Positions 1 to 7,725 of a stretch of DNA of 64,000 nt are shown here, piece by piece. The DNA is from Helicobacter hepaticus ATCC 51449 (GTDB taxonomy: Bacteria; Campylobacterota; Campylobacteria; Campylobacterales; Helicobacteraceae). How positions within the stretch are numbered: the stretch's first letter is position 1; each line of letters opens with the position of its first letter. Made by a program: the position numbers and the translations under genes. The notes beneath the pieces are model-generated. The model worked only from the letters and a program-made list of their open reading frames with translations, was not told the origin of the DNA and searched no databases. The DNA is taken from positions 1,240,001 to 1,304,000 of the forward strand of contig NC_004917.1 of the NCBI RefSeq assembly GCF_000007905.1, in the 5' to 3' direction.

Positions 1-1017
1 TTTTTGCTTCGTCCTTTTTTTTCTACGGTTTTAATCGGCGTGAATCTCGACGCCAAAGTTTGTTCGCTCAAAATTGTTGTGCTTAAGAATGGACACGTTA
101 AAAGCAGTGTAAGTAAGGAATTTAAAATTGTAAATAAAGAACTGCCTATGGAGGCAGCAAAGTTGATTGCTGATTATAAACGAAAATATCCTTTTACCTA
201 TTTGAGCGCAATGAGTAAGACTTATAATCAGGGTTTGGCAAATTGTTCTAAAAAGGGTGAGTTGATTAAATTTGGCGTTAATGCCAAGACTTCACATATT
301 ATTGAAATGCCTAATCATTGGCTTTTTTATATCCAACAGCTGGCTGTTGATGAAAATCGCGTAAAGTTTATTCGTGCTTTGGGATTGGATTATCTTTTTT
401 CTCCATTTGTGCTTGTATATGAGAGTATTAAGGGGCGACTTACCGAAAAAGTGCGCTTGTATGTATTACAAGAGCGAGCAAGCATTACACTTTTTGTAGC
501 AGATAAAAAAGGTGTGTATTTTGGCGGGTTTTTTATGGTTGGTGGTGAGTTGGAGAACAATGAAGATAAAGGTGCTTCTATGCTTGAGATACATTCAGCA
601 AAAGAAATGAGTGATTTGGATTCTATACTTGGTTCTATTGATGAGCTAAAAGAAATAGGTGAACTAGAAGATTTAGATGAAGAGCTTATTCGCAAGGAAT
701 TTACGCCCCAAGAGATAGATTCTCAAAAACAACAAGAGGCTGAAATGTCTCGTTTGGAAGGATTAAGGGATTTAGCGCGAGCTTCAAATGCAACAGAGAT
801 TCTCAAAAATTCTATTAATGAGTTTTATAGCAATCCTATCTATAATAGCACACAATTTATAGAAACTATCGTGCTTTTGGATACTTATGGTATGACAGAA
901 CAAGCAGTTGCCCATATCCGTAATACGCTTATGATTGAAGTGGAAGTGCGCTCAATTCATATTCCCGATGCTCTTATTGATCTTGCTAAAGCCGAGCTTA
1001 AAGATAATAGGGGTTAA
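1..1017 (+). CDS. PilM/GspL-like assembly protein, 5' partial (putative)
   Basis: The frame is open from the first base of the window, so the true start may lie upstream; a TTG at 4 is the first possible start inside. About 337 residues are visible, with no membrane segment. Two stretches look like the beta-strand pairs of actin-like ATPase folds: residues 11-30 (IGVNLDAKVCSLKIVVLKNG) and about 155-180 (VRLYVLQERASITLFVADKKG, then FFMVGG). Glu/Asp-rich helices follow at 195-260. It stops three bases before the next gene, and the two following genes each have one N-terminal membrane helix and a coiled coil. That is the layout of PilM-PilN-PilO or GspL-GspM sets in type IV pilus and type II secretion machines. 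The assignment rests on architecture and neighbours and is inference. Confidence 0.45.
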   Translation, partial: FLLRPFFSTVLIGVNLDAKVCSLKIVVLKNGHVKSSVSKEFKIVNKELPMEAAKLIADYKRKYPFTYLSAMSKTYNQGLANCSKKGELIKFGVNAKTSHIIEMPNHWLFYIQQLAVDENRVKFIRALGLDYLFSPFVLVYESIKGRLTEKVRLYVLQERASITLFVADKKGVYFGGFFMVGGELENNEDKGASMLEIHSAKEMSDLDSILGSIDELKEIGELEDLDEELIRKEFTPQEIDSQKQQEAEMSRLEGLRDLARASNATEILKNSINEFYSNPIYNSTQFIETIVLLDTYGMTEQAVAHIRNTLMIEVEVRSIHIPDALIDLAKAELKDNRG

Positions 1018-1020
1018 AAT

Positions 1021-1569
1021 ATGGCTTATAGTTTCATACGCCCTAAACCTAAGAGTATTTTTAAACGTTATACAAAAATTTGGTTTGTATATAGTATATT
1101 GGCTGTGGTATGTATTTGTGGTTTTGCAAAGGTATTGGAAAAGCAAATTATTGCTAAAATCAATGAACAAACTCATATTGAGGAAAATATTCAAAACATC
1201 AAGCTTAAAACTATTGTAATTAAGGACTATATAGAGCGACTAGATTATGAAATAACAATGGGTGAGAATATACAAACACAAAATAAAATGCTTAAAGATG
1301 GGTTATCAAATCTTCTTAAACTCATTCCAGACCAAATCACAGCTAAAAGTATAGAGTTAAATTATAATTCTCTTATAATGAAAGGTTTAACACCTTCAAA
1401 GGAAGTCTATAAATTTCTTTTAGAAGCTCCTTTGCGTGCAATTTTTACGCAGGTAAGAGTAGAATTTTATCCTCTTGTAAGCGGGTGGTTTAATTTTGTT
1501 GCTGTGAGCAAGGCGAATCCTACACTTAAACCTCTTAAAAATGACAAAAAGGAGCAAAGTGATGAATAG
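1021..1569 (+). CDS. PilN-like bitopic membrane protein (putative)
   Basis: This is a 182-residue protein. A basic N-terminus (RPKPKSIFKRYTK) is followed by one membrane helix at about residues 20-40 and a predicted coiled coil at about 42-85. A small mixed domain follows, with a hydrophilic tail (LKPLKNDKKEQSDE). This is the plan of PilN and GspL C-terminal proteins, which sit in the inner membrane with the coiled coil and ferredoxin-like domain in the periplasm. The start is three bases after the previous stop, and the 3' end overlaps the next gene by eight bases, so the three genes are probably translationally coupled. I do not recognise the family by sequence; the call is structural inference. 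Confidence 0.45.
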   Translation: MAYSFIRPKPKSIFKRYTKIWFVYSILAVVCICGFAKVLEKQIIAKINEQTHIEENIQNIKLKTIVIKDYIERLDYEITMGENIQTQNKMLKDGLSNLLKLIPDQITAKSIELNYNSLIMKGLTPSKEVYKFLLEAPLRAIFTQVRVEFYPLVSGWFNFVAVSKANPTLKPLKNDKKEQSDE

Positions 1570-2143
1570 CGATTTTCGTTTAGAATTTGCGCTTAAAAAC
1601 TTTGTGTGGTTTTTGGTATTTGCAGCCATTTGTGTTTTTTGTGTAAGCAAGATTCTTTTGCCTCAAATTAATGAATATAAAAAACAAGCTCTTGAGAGTA
1701 AAAAATCAAAAATTGCTTTTAACCAAATCAATAAAGATTATCAAGCTATAGAAGCGCAACTTAAAACACTCTCTATCCAACATTATAAGATGCTCTTAAG
1801 CCTTCATAATCAAGGCGATGAAGCAAAATTACAAGCTTTATTGCAAGATTATTTCACAGAAGTAGAAGTAAAAAAGCTCAATACCACGCGCGAACAAGAT
1901 ATTCTTGATACAAGATACCAAGTTATCGGTTATGCACCTACTACACAGAGTATTGAAGATTTTATTTTATGGGCAAATACAATGCCTTATTTTGCGCGTG
2001 TAGAGTTGCCGCTTAAAATGGAACTTGATGAGAAAAGCAAACAAATTTATTTTGTGATAGTGATAAGTTTAAAAAATTCAGATTATAAAGAACATCAAAT
2101 TATTCTTGAGAACCATTTGCGATTTGATTATTTCAAGCCTTAA
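1562..2143 (+). CDS. PilO-like bitopic membrane protein (putative)
   Basis: About 193 residues. I chose the ATG at 1562, not an upstream ATG at 1541, because AAGGAG lies just before it. There is one membrane helix at about residues 13-33 (VWFLVFAAICVFCVSKILL). A coiled coil rich in Lys, Gln and Glu follows to about residue 75. The C-terminal region resembles the ferredoxin-like domain of PilO/GspM (RYQVIGYAPTTQSIEDFILW, then the FARVELPLKMEL strand). Together with the two genes before it, it forms a PilM/N/O-like trio. Pseudopilin genes lie 3.8 kb further on. Family membership was not proven from sequence. Confidence 0.45.
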   Translation: MNSDFRLEFALKNFVWFLVFAAICVFCVSKILLPQINEYKKQALESKKSKIAFNQINKDYQAIEAQLKTLSIQHYKMLLSLHNQGDEAKLQALLQDYFTEVEVKKLNTTREQDILDTRYQVIGYAPTTQSIEDFILWANTMPYFARVELPLKMELDEKSKQIYFVIVISLKNSDYKEHQIILENHLRFDYFKP

Positions 2144-2152
2144 TAGAGTATA

Positions 2153-3106
2153 ATGAAACATTATTCAGTTTTAAAAAATGAAATGATACAGGCTTTGGAT
2201 TGTTTGAAAGAAGATTCTATCTTGATTGATTGCACTTTGGGCTTTGGAGGGCATACTATTGGGGCATTGCAGGCTTATCCAAATATTGAAGTTTATGCTT
2301 TTGATAAAGATATATATGCACTTAATCTTGCCAAAGAGCGATTAAAACCTTATTTGCAAAACATTCATTTTTGTCATAATGCTTTTTCTCAATTTTTAGA
2401 CATTGTGCCAAATGTGGTATTGCCTCGTGTAAGGGGCATTATTGCTGATATTGGTGTAAGCTCTATGCAGCTTGATGAAACGCAACGTGGCTTTAGCTTT
2501 GTCTCTTCCACGCTTGATATGCGTATGGATACACGAGCAGACTTGAATGCTACAAAAGTGATTAATACTTATTCGCCTATTCGTTTAGAAGAGATTTTCA
2601 GAATCTATGGAGAAGTGCGCCAGAGTAAAAAACTCGCAGAGATTATTGCATACGAACGCAAGAAAAAGCCTTTTAGCTCTTGCTTAGAATTAAGCACACT
2701 TATTGAGCAACATTTTCCTCGTGTTGGAGGTATACATCCAGCGACACTAGCTTTTCAGGCACTACGCATTGAGGTTAATGATGAACTAGGCGAGCTTAAG
2801 CGATTGCTCCATAACATAGAACTTGCTTTTGATGAGGGCAAAATTGCATCTTGTAGGGTAGGAATCATCTCTTTTCATTCTCTAGAAGATAGAATCATTA
2901 AGCAATGTTTTAAACAATGGAGCAAATCGTGCATTTGCGCAGAAGAAAGTTTAAGGTGCGAGTGTGGCAATAATCACGCTAAAGGGCAGATTCTTACTAA
3001 GAAGCCAATTATCCCAACCCCACAAGAGATAGCGCAAAATAAGCGTTCTCGTAGCGCAAAATTAAGAATTTTTGAATTAAAGAGTTCTAAAGATAAAGGA
3101 GTATAA
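2153..3106 (+). CDS. rsmH: 16S rRNA m4C1402 methyltransferase RsmH (MraW)
   Basis: RsmH methylates N4 of C1402 in 16S rRNA using S-adenosylmethionine. The 317-residue protein has the family N-terminus (HYSVLKNEMIQAL) and the SAM-binding motif DCTLGFGGHT at residues 26-35. The conserved GIIADIGVSSMQLD and GFSF segments follow, then the distal RVGIISFHSLEDRIIKQ motif. The length is normal for the family. In most bacteria rsmH lies at the head of the division and cell-wall cluster directly before ftsL; here too a small membrane protein starts on the base after the stop codon. The gene begins ten bases after the PilO-like gene. Confidence 0.96.
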   Translation: MKHYSVLKNEMIQALDCLKEDSILIDCTLGFGGHTIGALQAYPNIEVYAFDKDIYALNLAKERLKPYLQNIHFCHNAFSQFLDIVPNVVLPRVRGIIADIGVSSMQLDETQRGFSFVSSTLDMRMDTRADLNATKVINTYSPIRLEEIFRIYGEVRQSKKLAEIIAYERKKKPFSSCLELSTLIEQHFPRVGGIHPATLAFQALRIEVNDELGELKRLLHNIELAFDEGKIASCRVGIISFHSLEDRIIKQCFKQWSKSCICAEESLRCECGNNHAKGQILTKKPIIPTPQEIAQNKRSRSAKLRIFELKSSKDKGV

Positions 3107-3475
3107 ATGAATAGTGAAAATTATAAAACTATGCGTCTTGATGATATTATTCTTCCTAAATCGCGTGTGAGCGAATGGGAAAAAGAAGAGATTGCAAATG
3201 CCATTCAAAGCGAAGATGGTAAAAAAGAAAATAGTTTTTCAAAGAAAAATACACAAGGCTTGGGTTGGTATGAACTTAAAGTTGCTGGTTATATTATGCT
3301 TTTTGTGCTGATAATAAGCGTGCCAAAAATCTACCTCTCTAGCAATATTTATTATTTAAGCAAAGAGATTGCAAATCTTCAAACCCAGTATGCTATGCTT
3401 ATTGATGAAAATAGGCGATTAAAACACGATGTAGAGAGTTTGCGTTATAAATTTTTGATTCTTAATGAATTTTAG
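3107..3475 (+). CDS. FtsL-like small membrane protein
   Basis: This 122-residue protein has a charged cytoplasmic N-terminus of about 65 residues and one membrane helix at about 70-90 (AGYIMLFVLIISVPKIYL). It ends in a short helix with heptad-like leucines and isoleucines (IYYLSKEIANLQ...LIDENRRLKHDVESLRYKF). FtsL has this plan: N-in, one helix, periplasmic leucine-zipper-like coiled coil pairing with FtsB. It is also in the classical ftsL position, with ATG immediately after the rsmH stop and AAAGGAG upstream. FtsL sequences diverge so much that similarity searches usually fail, so synteny and topology are the main evidence. The N-terminal tail is longer than in E. coli FtsL. Confidence 0.6.
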   Translation: MNSENYKTMRLDDIILPKSRVSEWEKEEIANAIQSEDGKKENSFSKKNTQGLGWYELKVAGYIMLFVLIISVPKIYLSSNIYYLSKEIANLQTQYAMLIDENRRLKHDVESLRYKFLILNEF

Positions 3476-3489
3476 ATTCTGTAAAAAGG

Positions 3490-3580
3490 TGGCGGACAGG
3501 GAGGGATTCGAACCCTCGATAACCTTGCGGCTATGCATCCTTAGCAGGGATGTGGTTTCAGCCAACTCACCCACCTGTCC
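3490..3580 (-). tRNA. tRNA-Ser(GCU)
   Basis: Read on the minus strand, a seven-base acceptor stem GGACAGG pairs with CCTGTCC, followed by G and an encoded CCA. The anticodon loop CTGCTAA gives anticodon GCU, reading AGC/AGU serine codons. The T arm contains GGTTCGAATCC. A long variable arm (about GCATAGCCGCAAGGTTATC) marks it as a class II tRNA, consistent with serine. It lies between two plus-strand gene groups and points against them. Confidence 0.95.
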
Positions 3581-3741
3581 ATATAAAAAAAGAACGCTAT
3601 TGTAGGGGAAAAATGATAAAACTACACTTAACGCCACTTAAAGGATAGGCAAAGTGAAAATAAAATTTTCATAGATACCAAAAGACAAATAAAGCAAAGT
3701 AATGTTAGAATCCTCTCTTTTCATTTTAGGCTTAAAGGATT

Positions 3742-4680
3742 ATGATGAAATACGCATTTATTTTTCCCGGACAAGGCTCCCAAAAAATAGGTATGGGCAA
3801 GGAATTTTATGATAACTTTGCTGTGGCAAAAGAGCTTTTTGAGGAAGCATCTGATAGCTTGGGTTTAGATATGAAACATCTTCTTTTTGAAGAAAATGAT
3901 AAACTTAACCTTACATTATATACTCAGCCAGCAATTTTTCTTGTCAGTGCTATTGCTCATAGTGTTTTTCAAAGCGAATGTCCATTAATGCCAAAAGTGG
4001 CTATGGGGCACTCTCTTGGTGAAGTAAGTGCAGTAGTATTATCTGAAGGTATGAGTTTTTCACAAGGGATAAAACTTACACATAAGCGTGGAGAGCTTAT
4101 GACACAGGCGTGTGAAGGCAAAGATGCAGGAATGATGGTTATTGTAGGCGTGGAGGATAAAAAACTTGAGGATTTTTCGCAAGAAGCACAAAAAAATGGT
4201 AAAAGCATTTGGTGTGCAAACTATAATGGCAATGGACAAGTTGTACTTGCAGGGTGTAAAAAAGACTTAAGTGAAGCAGAATCTACCCTTAAAGCACTTG
4301 GTGCAAAGCGGGCACTTTTGCTTCCTATGTCGGTTGCTAGCCATTGTCCTATGTTAGAATCAGCTCTACCAGCTTTCACACAGCTTTTAGATGAAAGCTT
4401 GAATGAGCATCTAAGCACACCTATTCTTTCAAATGCTACACTTGAAACTTATAATACAAAAGCACAAGCAAAATCATTACTAAGCAAACAGCTTACACAC
4501 CCTGTGCTTTATAAGCAATCTATTCTTAGGCTTAATGATGAGGTTGATGCTTTTATTGAATTTGGTAATGGCAGTGTATTGCGGGGATTAAATAAGCGCT
4601 TAAGCACTCTACCTACTTGGAATATTGAGAATCTTGCAAGCTTGAAGGAATGTATTGATAGCATTAAGAGTGGAGTTTAA
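3742..4680 (+). CDS. fabD: Malonyl-CoA:ACP transacylase FabD
   Basis: FabD moves the malonyl group from CoA to acyl carrier protein, supplying extender units for type II fatty acid synthesis in the cytoplasm. The 312-residue protein has FPGQGSQ at residues 8-14, the nucleophile motif GHSLGE with Ser91, and the catalytic histidine His201 in VASHCPM. The length is normal. Two ATG codons occur in tandem at 3742 and 3745; either fits the upstream AAGGAT. It is followed 14 bases later by mtnN and then the phosphatase and pseudopilin genes, all on the same strand with short gaps, so one operon is likely. A second fatty-acid gene, fabI, is at 32.4 kb. Confidence 0.96.
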   Translation: MMKYAFIFPGQGSQKIGMGKEFYDNFAVAKELFEEASDSLGLDMKHLLFEENDKLNLTLYTQPAIFLVSAIAHSVFQSECPLMPKVAMGHSLGEVSAVVLSEGMSFSQGIKLTHKRGELMTQACEGKDAGMMVIVGVEDKKLEDFSQEAQKNGKSIWCANYNGNGQVVLAGCKKDLSEAESTLKALGAKRALLLPMSVASHCPMLESALPAFTQLLDESLNEHLSTPILSNATLETYNTKAQAKSLLSKQLTHPVLYKQSILRLNDEVDAFIEFGNGSVLRGLNKRLSTLPTWNIENLASLKECIDSIKSGV

Positions 4681-4694
4681 ATAAAGGAGTATCT

Positions 4695-5393
4695 ATGACA
4701 CTTGGTATTATAGGGGCAATGATTGAAGAGATTACGCCTTTGCTTGAGCTCTTTGGTGATTATAAAGGCAGACAAGTTGGCGGCAATACTTATTATGAAA
4801 TTCAAAGAGGTGAACACAAAATTTTTGTTGCTTATAGCAAAATTGGCAAAGTTCATTCCGCTTTGACATCAAGCACAATGATTTTACATTTTGGTTGCGA
4901 GAAAATTATTTTTAGTGGTGTAGCAGGCGGTTTGAGTGCAGATTTGAAAGTGGGTGATTTAATATTGGGGCAAAAACTTTGTCAATATGATGTAGATATT
5001 AGTGCATTTGGACACCCATTGGGTTTTATTCCTGAGAGCAAAATTTTTATAGAATCTGATGCTACACTCAATAGCATTGCACGTGAGATTGCAAAGAAAC
5101 AAGGCATTAAACTTAAAGAAGGCACTATTGCATCAGGTGATGCTTTTATAGCTGATTCTCAAAAAAAGCAGTGGATTATCCAGCATTTTGGAGCTGATGC
5201 AGTAGAAATGGAAGGAGCATCTGTAGCTGTAGTATGTGATTTGCTTGCTGTGCCATTTTGTATTTTACGCTCCATTAGTGATAGTGCTGATGGAAACGCC
5301 GATGTAAGCTTTGATGAATTTTTGGTAAGCTCGGCAAAACGCAGTGCTGATTTTGTAATGATGATGTGTGAAATGATTTTAGCCCACAAATAA
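4695..5393 (+). CDS. mtnN: MTA/SAH/aminodeoxyfutalosine nucleosidase
   Basis: The enzyme removes adenine from 5'-methylthioadenosine and S-adenosylhomocysteine. In Helicobacter the same enzyme is known to cleave 6-amino-6-deoxyfutalosine in the futalosine route to menaquinone. The 232-residue protein starts with GIIGAMIEEI, placing the catalytic Glu12. MEGA at 172-175 supplies the ribose-binding Glu173, and ISDSAD at 194-199 supplies the general acid Asp196. Length and motif spacing match the bacterial family. AAAGGAG stands just before the ATG. It sits between fabD and a SixA-like gene. Confidence 0.94.
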   Translation: MTLGIIGAMIEEITPLLELFGDYKGRQVGGNTYYEIQRGEHKIFVAYSKIGKVHSALTSSTMILHFGCEKIIFSGVAGGLSADLKVGDLILGQKLCQYDVDISAFGHPLGFIPESKIFIESDATLNSIAREIAKKQGIKLKEGTIASGDAFIADSQKKQWIIQHFGADAVEMEGASVAVVCDLLAVPFCILRSISDSADGNADVSFDEFLVSSAKRSADFVMMMCEMILAHK

Positions 5394-5404
5394 AGGAGCA
5401 TTTT

Positions 5405-5923
5405 ATGAAAACAATTACTCTTTTGCGCCACGCCGATACAATAAGTAGGGAAGAATACCGACTCAACAATAAAAAAGATAAAAGTGATATTTTTCGTCCA
5501 TTAAGTAAGCTTGGTAAAACTCAAAGTAAGCATATAGCGCATTTAGCTGCACAACATTTGCACTTTGATGTCATCTTTTGCTCACCTGCTAAACGCACAC
5601 AGCAAACGCTTAAACCCTTAAGCAAATATGTGCGTTCGGATTCTATAATTCTGTGTGATGAGATTCTTCCTGATTGCGGACTTGAGGGATATATGAAGCT
5701 TATAGAAAAAAAATCATTTCAAAAAGCACAAAATGCGCTTATTGTAGGACATCAACCTGATTTAAAGAGTTTTGCAACTTATCTTTGTCCTTCATTTCGT
5801 GCACTTGTCCCTAAGGGCGTATTGATGAGGTTTATACTTCATTCTGGCAGCAATGGACTTGAAGGACAAGGTGTAATTGATTTTATTTTGCCACCCTTTA
5901 TGCTTGAAGATTTTAAAAAATAA
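5405..5923 (+). CDS. SixA-like histidine phosphatase
   Basis: This 172-residue cytoplasmic protein belongs to the histidine phosphatase superfamily. It carries the phospho-acceptor motif LRHAD with Arg8 and His9, a second arginine at about 64 in SPAKRTQQT, and the second catalytic histidine His116 in IVGHQPDL. The small size and the VGHQPDL block match SixA, which dephosphorylates phosphohistidine on signalling or phosphotransfer proteins. The substrate here cannot be told, since no HPt or PTS gene is nearby. AAAGGAGC precedes the start. It lies between mtnN and two pseudopilin genes, 11 and 9 bases away. Confidence 0.8.
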   Translation: MKTITLLRHADTISREEYRLNNKKDKSDIFRPLSKLGKTQSKHIAHLAAQHLHFDVIFCSPAKRTQQTLKPLSKYVRSDSIILCDEILPDCGLEGYMKLIEKKSFQKAQNALIVGHQPDLKSFATYLCPSFRALVPKGVLMRFILHSGSNGLEGQGVIDFILPPFMLEDFKK

Positions 5924-5932
5924 GGAATAAGT

Positions 5933-6403
5933 ATGAGATATGCTCACTATATACGCACAAAGCGTGGAGCATTTAGTATGATGGAGCTTGTATTTGTTAT
6001 CATTATACTTGGGATTCTTGCCGCCATTGCGTTGCCACGACTTTCACTCACACGTTCTGATGCTCAACTTATTGCAGTGGAAAATGATATTATTGGAGCG
6101 CTTAATGCAATTCAGCGCGAAGTTTTTAGTCAAAATATTGAACCCTCTACTCTTGATGGAGTAAAAATGCTTGAACTTGCTGGCCTTAGTCATTCGCGCT
6201 GGATAGCACAGAATAATGGTGTGCGACTTGCCAAAAATGGTGTGCTTGATACACAAAATGATTGCATAACGCTTATGCAAGAAAATGGTAAAATTATCTT
6301 TTTTATTCAACCCAAAGCAGATTCTACTTTATGCACCAAATTACTTGAGCGACATAAGATGAGGCGAGAAGTGCCGCTTAGCACCTCAAATGCAATTTTC
6401 TAA
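5933..6403 (+). CDS. Type II/IV pseudopilin
   Basis: This is a 156-residue prepilin-like protein. After a basic leader comes RGAFSMMELVFVIIILGI. The Glu is at +5 if the prepilin peptidase cuts after Ala13, giving mature Phe1; alanine at -1 replaces the usual glycine. The hydrophobic helix at about residues 19-36 ends in Pro, as in pseudopilins (AAIALPRL). The C-terminal part has two cysteines (DCITL and TLCTK) that could form a disulphide. It overlaps the next pseudopilin by 14 bases. The likely role is in a pilus-like piston for secretion or DNA uptake; with PilM/N/O-like genes upstream, natural transformation is a reasonable inference. Confidence 0.85.
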   Translation: MRYAHYIRTKRGAFSMMELVFVIIILGILAAIALPRLSLTRSDAQLIAVENDIIGALNAIQREVFSQNIEPSTLDGVKMLELAGLSHSRWIAQNNGVRLAKNGVLDTQNDCITLMQENGKIIFFIQPKADSTLCTKLLERHKMRREVPLSTSNAIF

Positions 6404-6815
6404 CAGAGGAGCATTTAGCTCGTTTGAAATATTATGTGTCATTATTATCATCGCCATTATTATGAGTGTAGGGGTGCGATATATGGGGCATATTGCACAT
6501 AAACAATGTATCTCTCGCCTTAAATCTCAACTTGCCCATACGCAAAATGCTTTGAGTATGTATTATGCAGATGCTTTTATTCGTGCAGATGTGATAGATT
6601 ATACTCAAGCACAAAGTATTTTAAAGCATTTGGAGAAAAGCAATACTTCAAAGTGTGCTTTTAGTGTGCAAGGAAGCAAGATTATTGCCCATATTGGTAT
6701 AGAATATCTTACTTTTACACTTGAGCCGCCTACCCTTGAAAAAAATCCTAAAATTTCTTGCAAACTTTCCTCGGCTCTTTGCAAAGATTTTAGTGATAGG
6801 ATATTAGATAAATAA
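6390..6815 (+). CDS. Second pseudopilin-like protein
   Basis: This 141-residue protein begins NRGAFSSFEILCVIIIIAII. A cut after Ala8 leaves Phe at +1 and Glu13 at +5, the same pattern as its upstream neighbour. The N-terminal helix is strongly hydrophobic. Several cysteines follow (KQC, KCAF, ISCKLSSALC). The ATG lies inside the end of the preceding gene, so translation is probably coupled. The 3' end overlaps the convergent DUF2400-like gene by 12 bases. It is probably a minor pseudopilin of the same machine. Confidence 0.75.
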   Translation: MQFSNRGAFSSFEILCVIIIIAIIMSVGVRYMGHIAHKQCISRLKSQLAHTQNALSMYYADAFIRADVIDYTQAQSILKHLEKSNTSKCAFSVQGSKIIAHIGIEYLTFTLEPPTLEKNPKISCKLSSALCKDFSDRILDK

Positions 6816-7655
6816 ATCCTCACATATATCTTGTTTGCTTTGTCCTATACGATAGAGGGCAAAGTCATATGATATAGGGTCGTTAGGGTTTAGCATACAT
6901 AGGGTATCAGTGGCTTGCAGTGCGCTTTGTAAATCATAACTTTTGCGTTTTAGAATCTTAAGCTTAAGGCAAAGTTTAAAAGTATGAGTATCAAGAGGCA
7001 ATATTAAGTGTGAAGTTGGTATATGCTCTTGCCAACAACCAATATCAATCTCATCTTTGCGCACAAGCCATCGTAGGAGCATATTCCAACGTTTTAATGC
7101 ACAAGCACCAGTGGGAAATGCACCATAAGTATTTATATGGACACTATAAGATGTGCCAAATGCAAAATGTAACCCTTTACTTTTAGTGTCTTTACATAAA
7201 AAAGAATAAAGAGCATCAATGCAATGATAAATACTATAAAGAATGCGTGCGTGGTTTTTATTTGCACTTTGATGCCAAAGTGCAAAATGTGCAGGAGGAT
7301 TTTTATAGGCTTTAAGAAAATATGTGAGCAAACCACCATTTTCAAGCATACAAGCCACAGATTCAAATATATTTTGAATATCTGCACTTGTTTGAAATCT
7401 ATAATAAGGAAATGTCGCATTGCGTATTTTTGTGCGAGAGTGCAAAAGTGAGAAGTCAAGTTTTTGGAGCATCTGCACGATTGCTTTTGCATTTCCATAA
7501 GAGAGAAGCGCACATATAAGAGCAATTTCTGCAAAATAAGGCGTGTGTTGGTATTTTTTTGCCACAAGTAAAGGGTCTGGATTTTGCGCATTTATCTCTT
7601 GAGAAGTATTTTTAAGCATATAGTGAGCATCAAGCATTGCCTTAAGCTTTTTCAC
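6804..7655 (-). CDS. TIGR02757/DUF2400 family protein
   Basis: The 283-residue protein matches in outline the family known as TIGR02757 (DUF2400), common in Campylobacterota and Bacteroidetes and of unknown function. Visible features include a helical N-terminus (YFAEIALICALLSYGNAKAI) and the central segment WNMLLRWLVRKDEIDIGCW. A hydrophilic C-terminus follows (LILPLDTHTFKLCLKLKIL, then NPNDPISYDFALYRIGQSK). WNMLLRW...DIG and P.D.H are the typical family signatures as I remember them. The resemblance to helix-hairpin-helix glycosylases is only suggestive. It is transcribed convergently with the pseudopilins and divergently from the TolC-like gene. Confidence 0.75.
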   Translation of the reverse strand: MKKLKAMLDAHYMLKNTSQEINAQNPDPLLVAKKYQHTPYFAEIALICALLSYGNAKAIVQMLQKLDFSLLHSRTKIRNATFPYYRFQTSADIQNIFESVACMLENGGLLTYFLKAYKNPPAHFALWHQSANKNHARILYSIYHCIDALYSFLCKDTKSKGLHFAFGTSYSVHINTYGAFPTGACALKRWNMLLRWLVRKDEIDIGCWQEHIPTSHLILPLDTHTFKLCLKLKILKRKSYDLQSALQATDTLCMLNPNDPISYDFALYRIGQSKQDICEDLFI

Positions 7656-7685
7656 GATATTCCTTTATCGTTGGTATTTTTGCGC

Positions 7686-7691
7686 TAATAT
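7686..7691 (+). promoter_or_regulatory. Possible -10 box (TAATAT) for tolC-like gene
   Basis: TAATAT stands 35 bases before the ATG at 7726, in the divergent gap between the DUF2400-like gene and the TolC-like gene. No clear -35 box is visible, which is normal for the Helicobacter housekeeping sigma factor. The weak evidence is the hexamer and its distance only. Confidence 0.25.
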
Positions 7692-7725
7692 AGATTCTAA
7701 CGCAATTTCGATAAAGAGGCAAATA

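Noticed and set aside
2149-2154. TATAAT at the rsmH start
   Set aside because: It overlaps the ATG itself, so it cannot serve as -10 for this gene's full message; it is likely chance.
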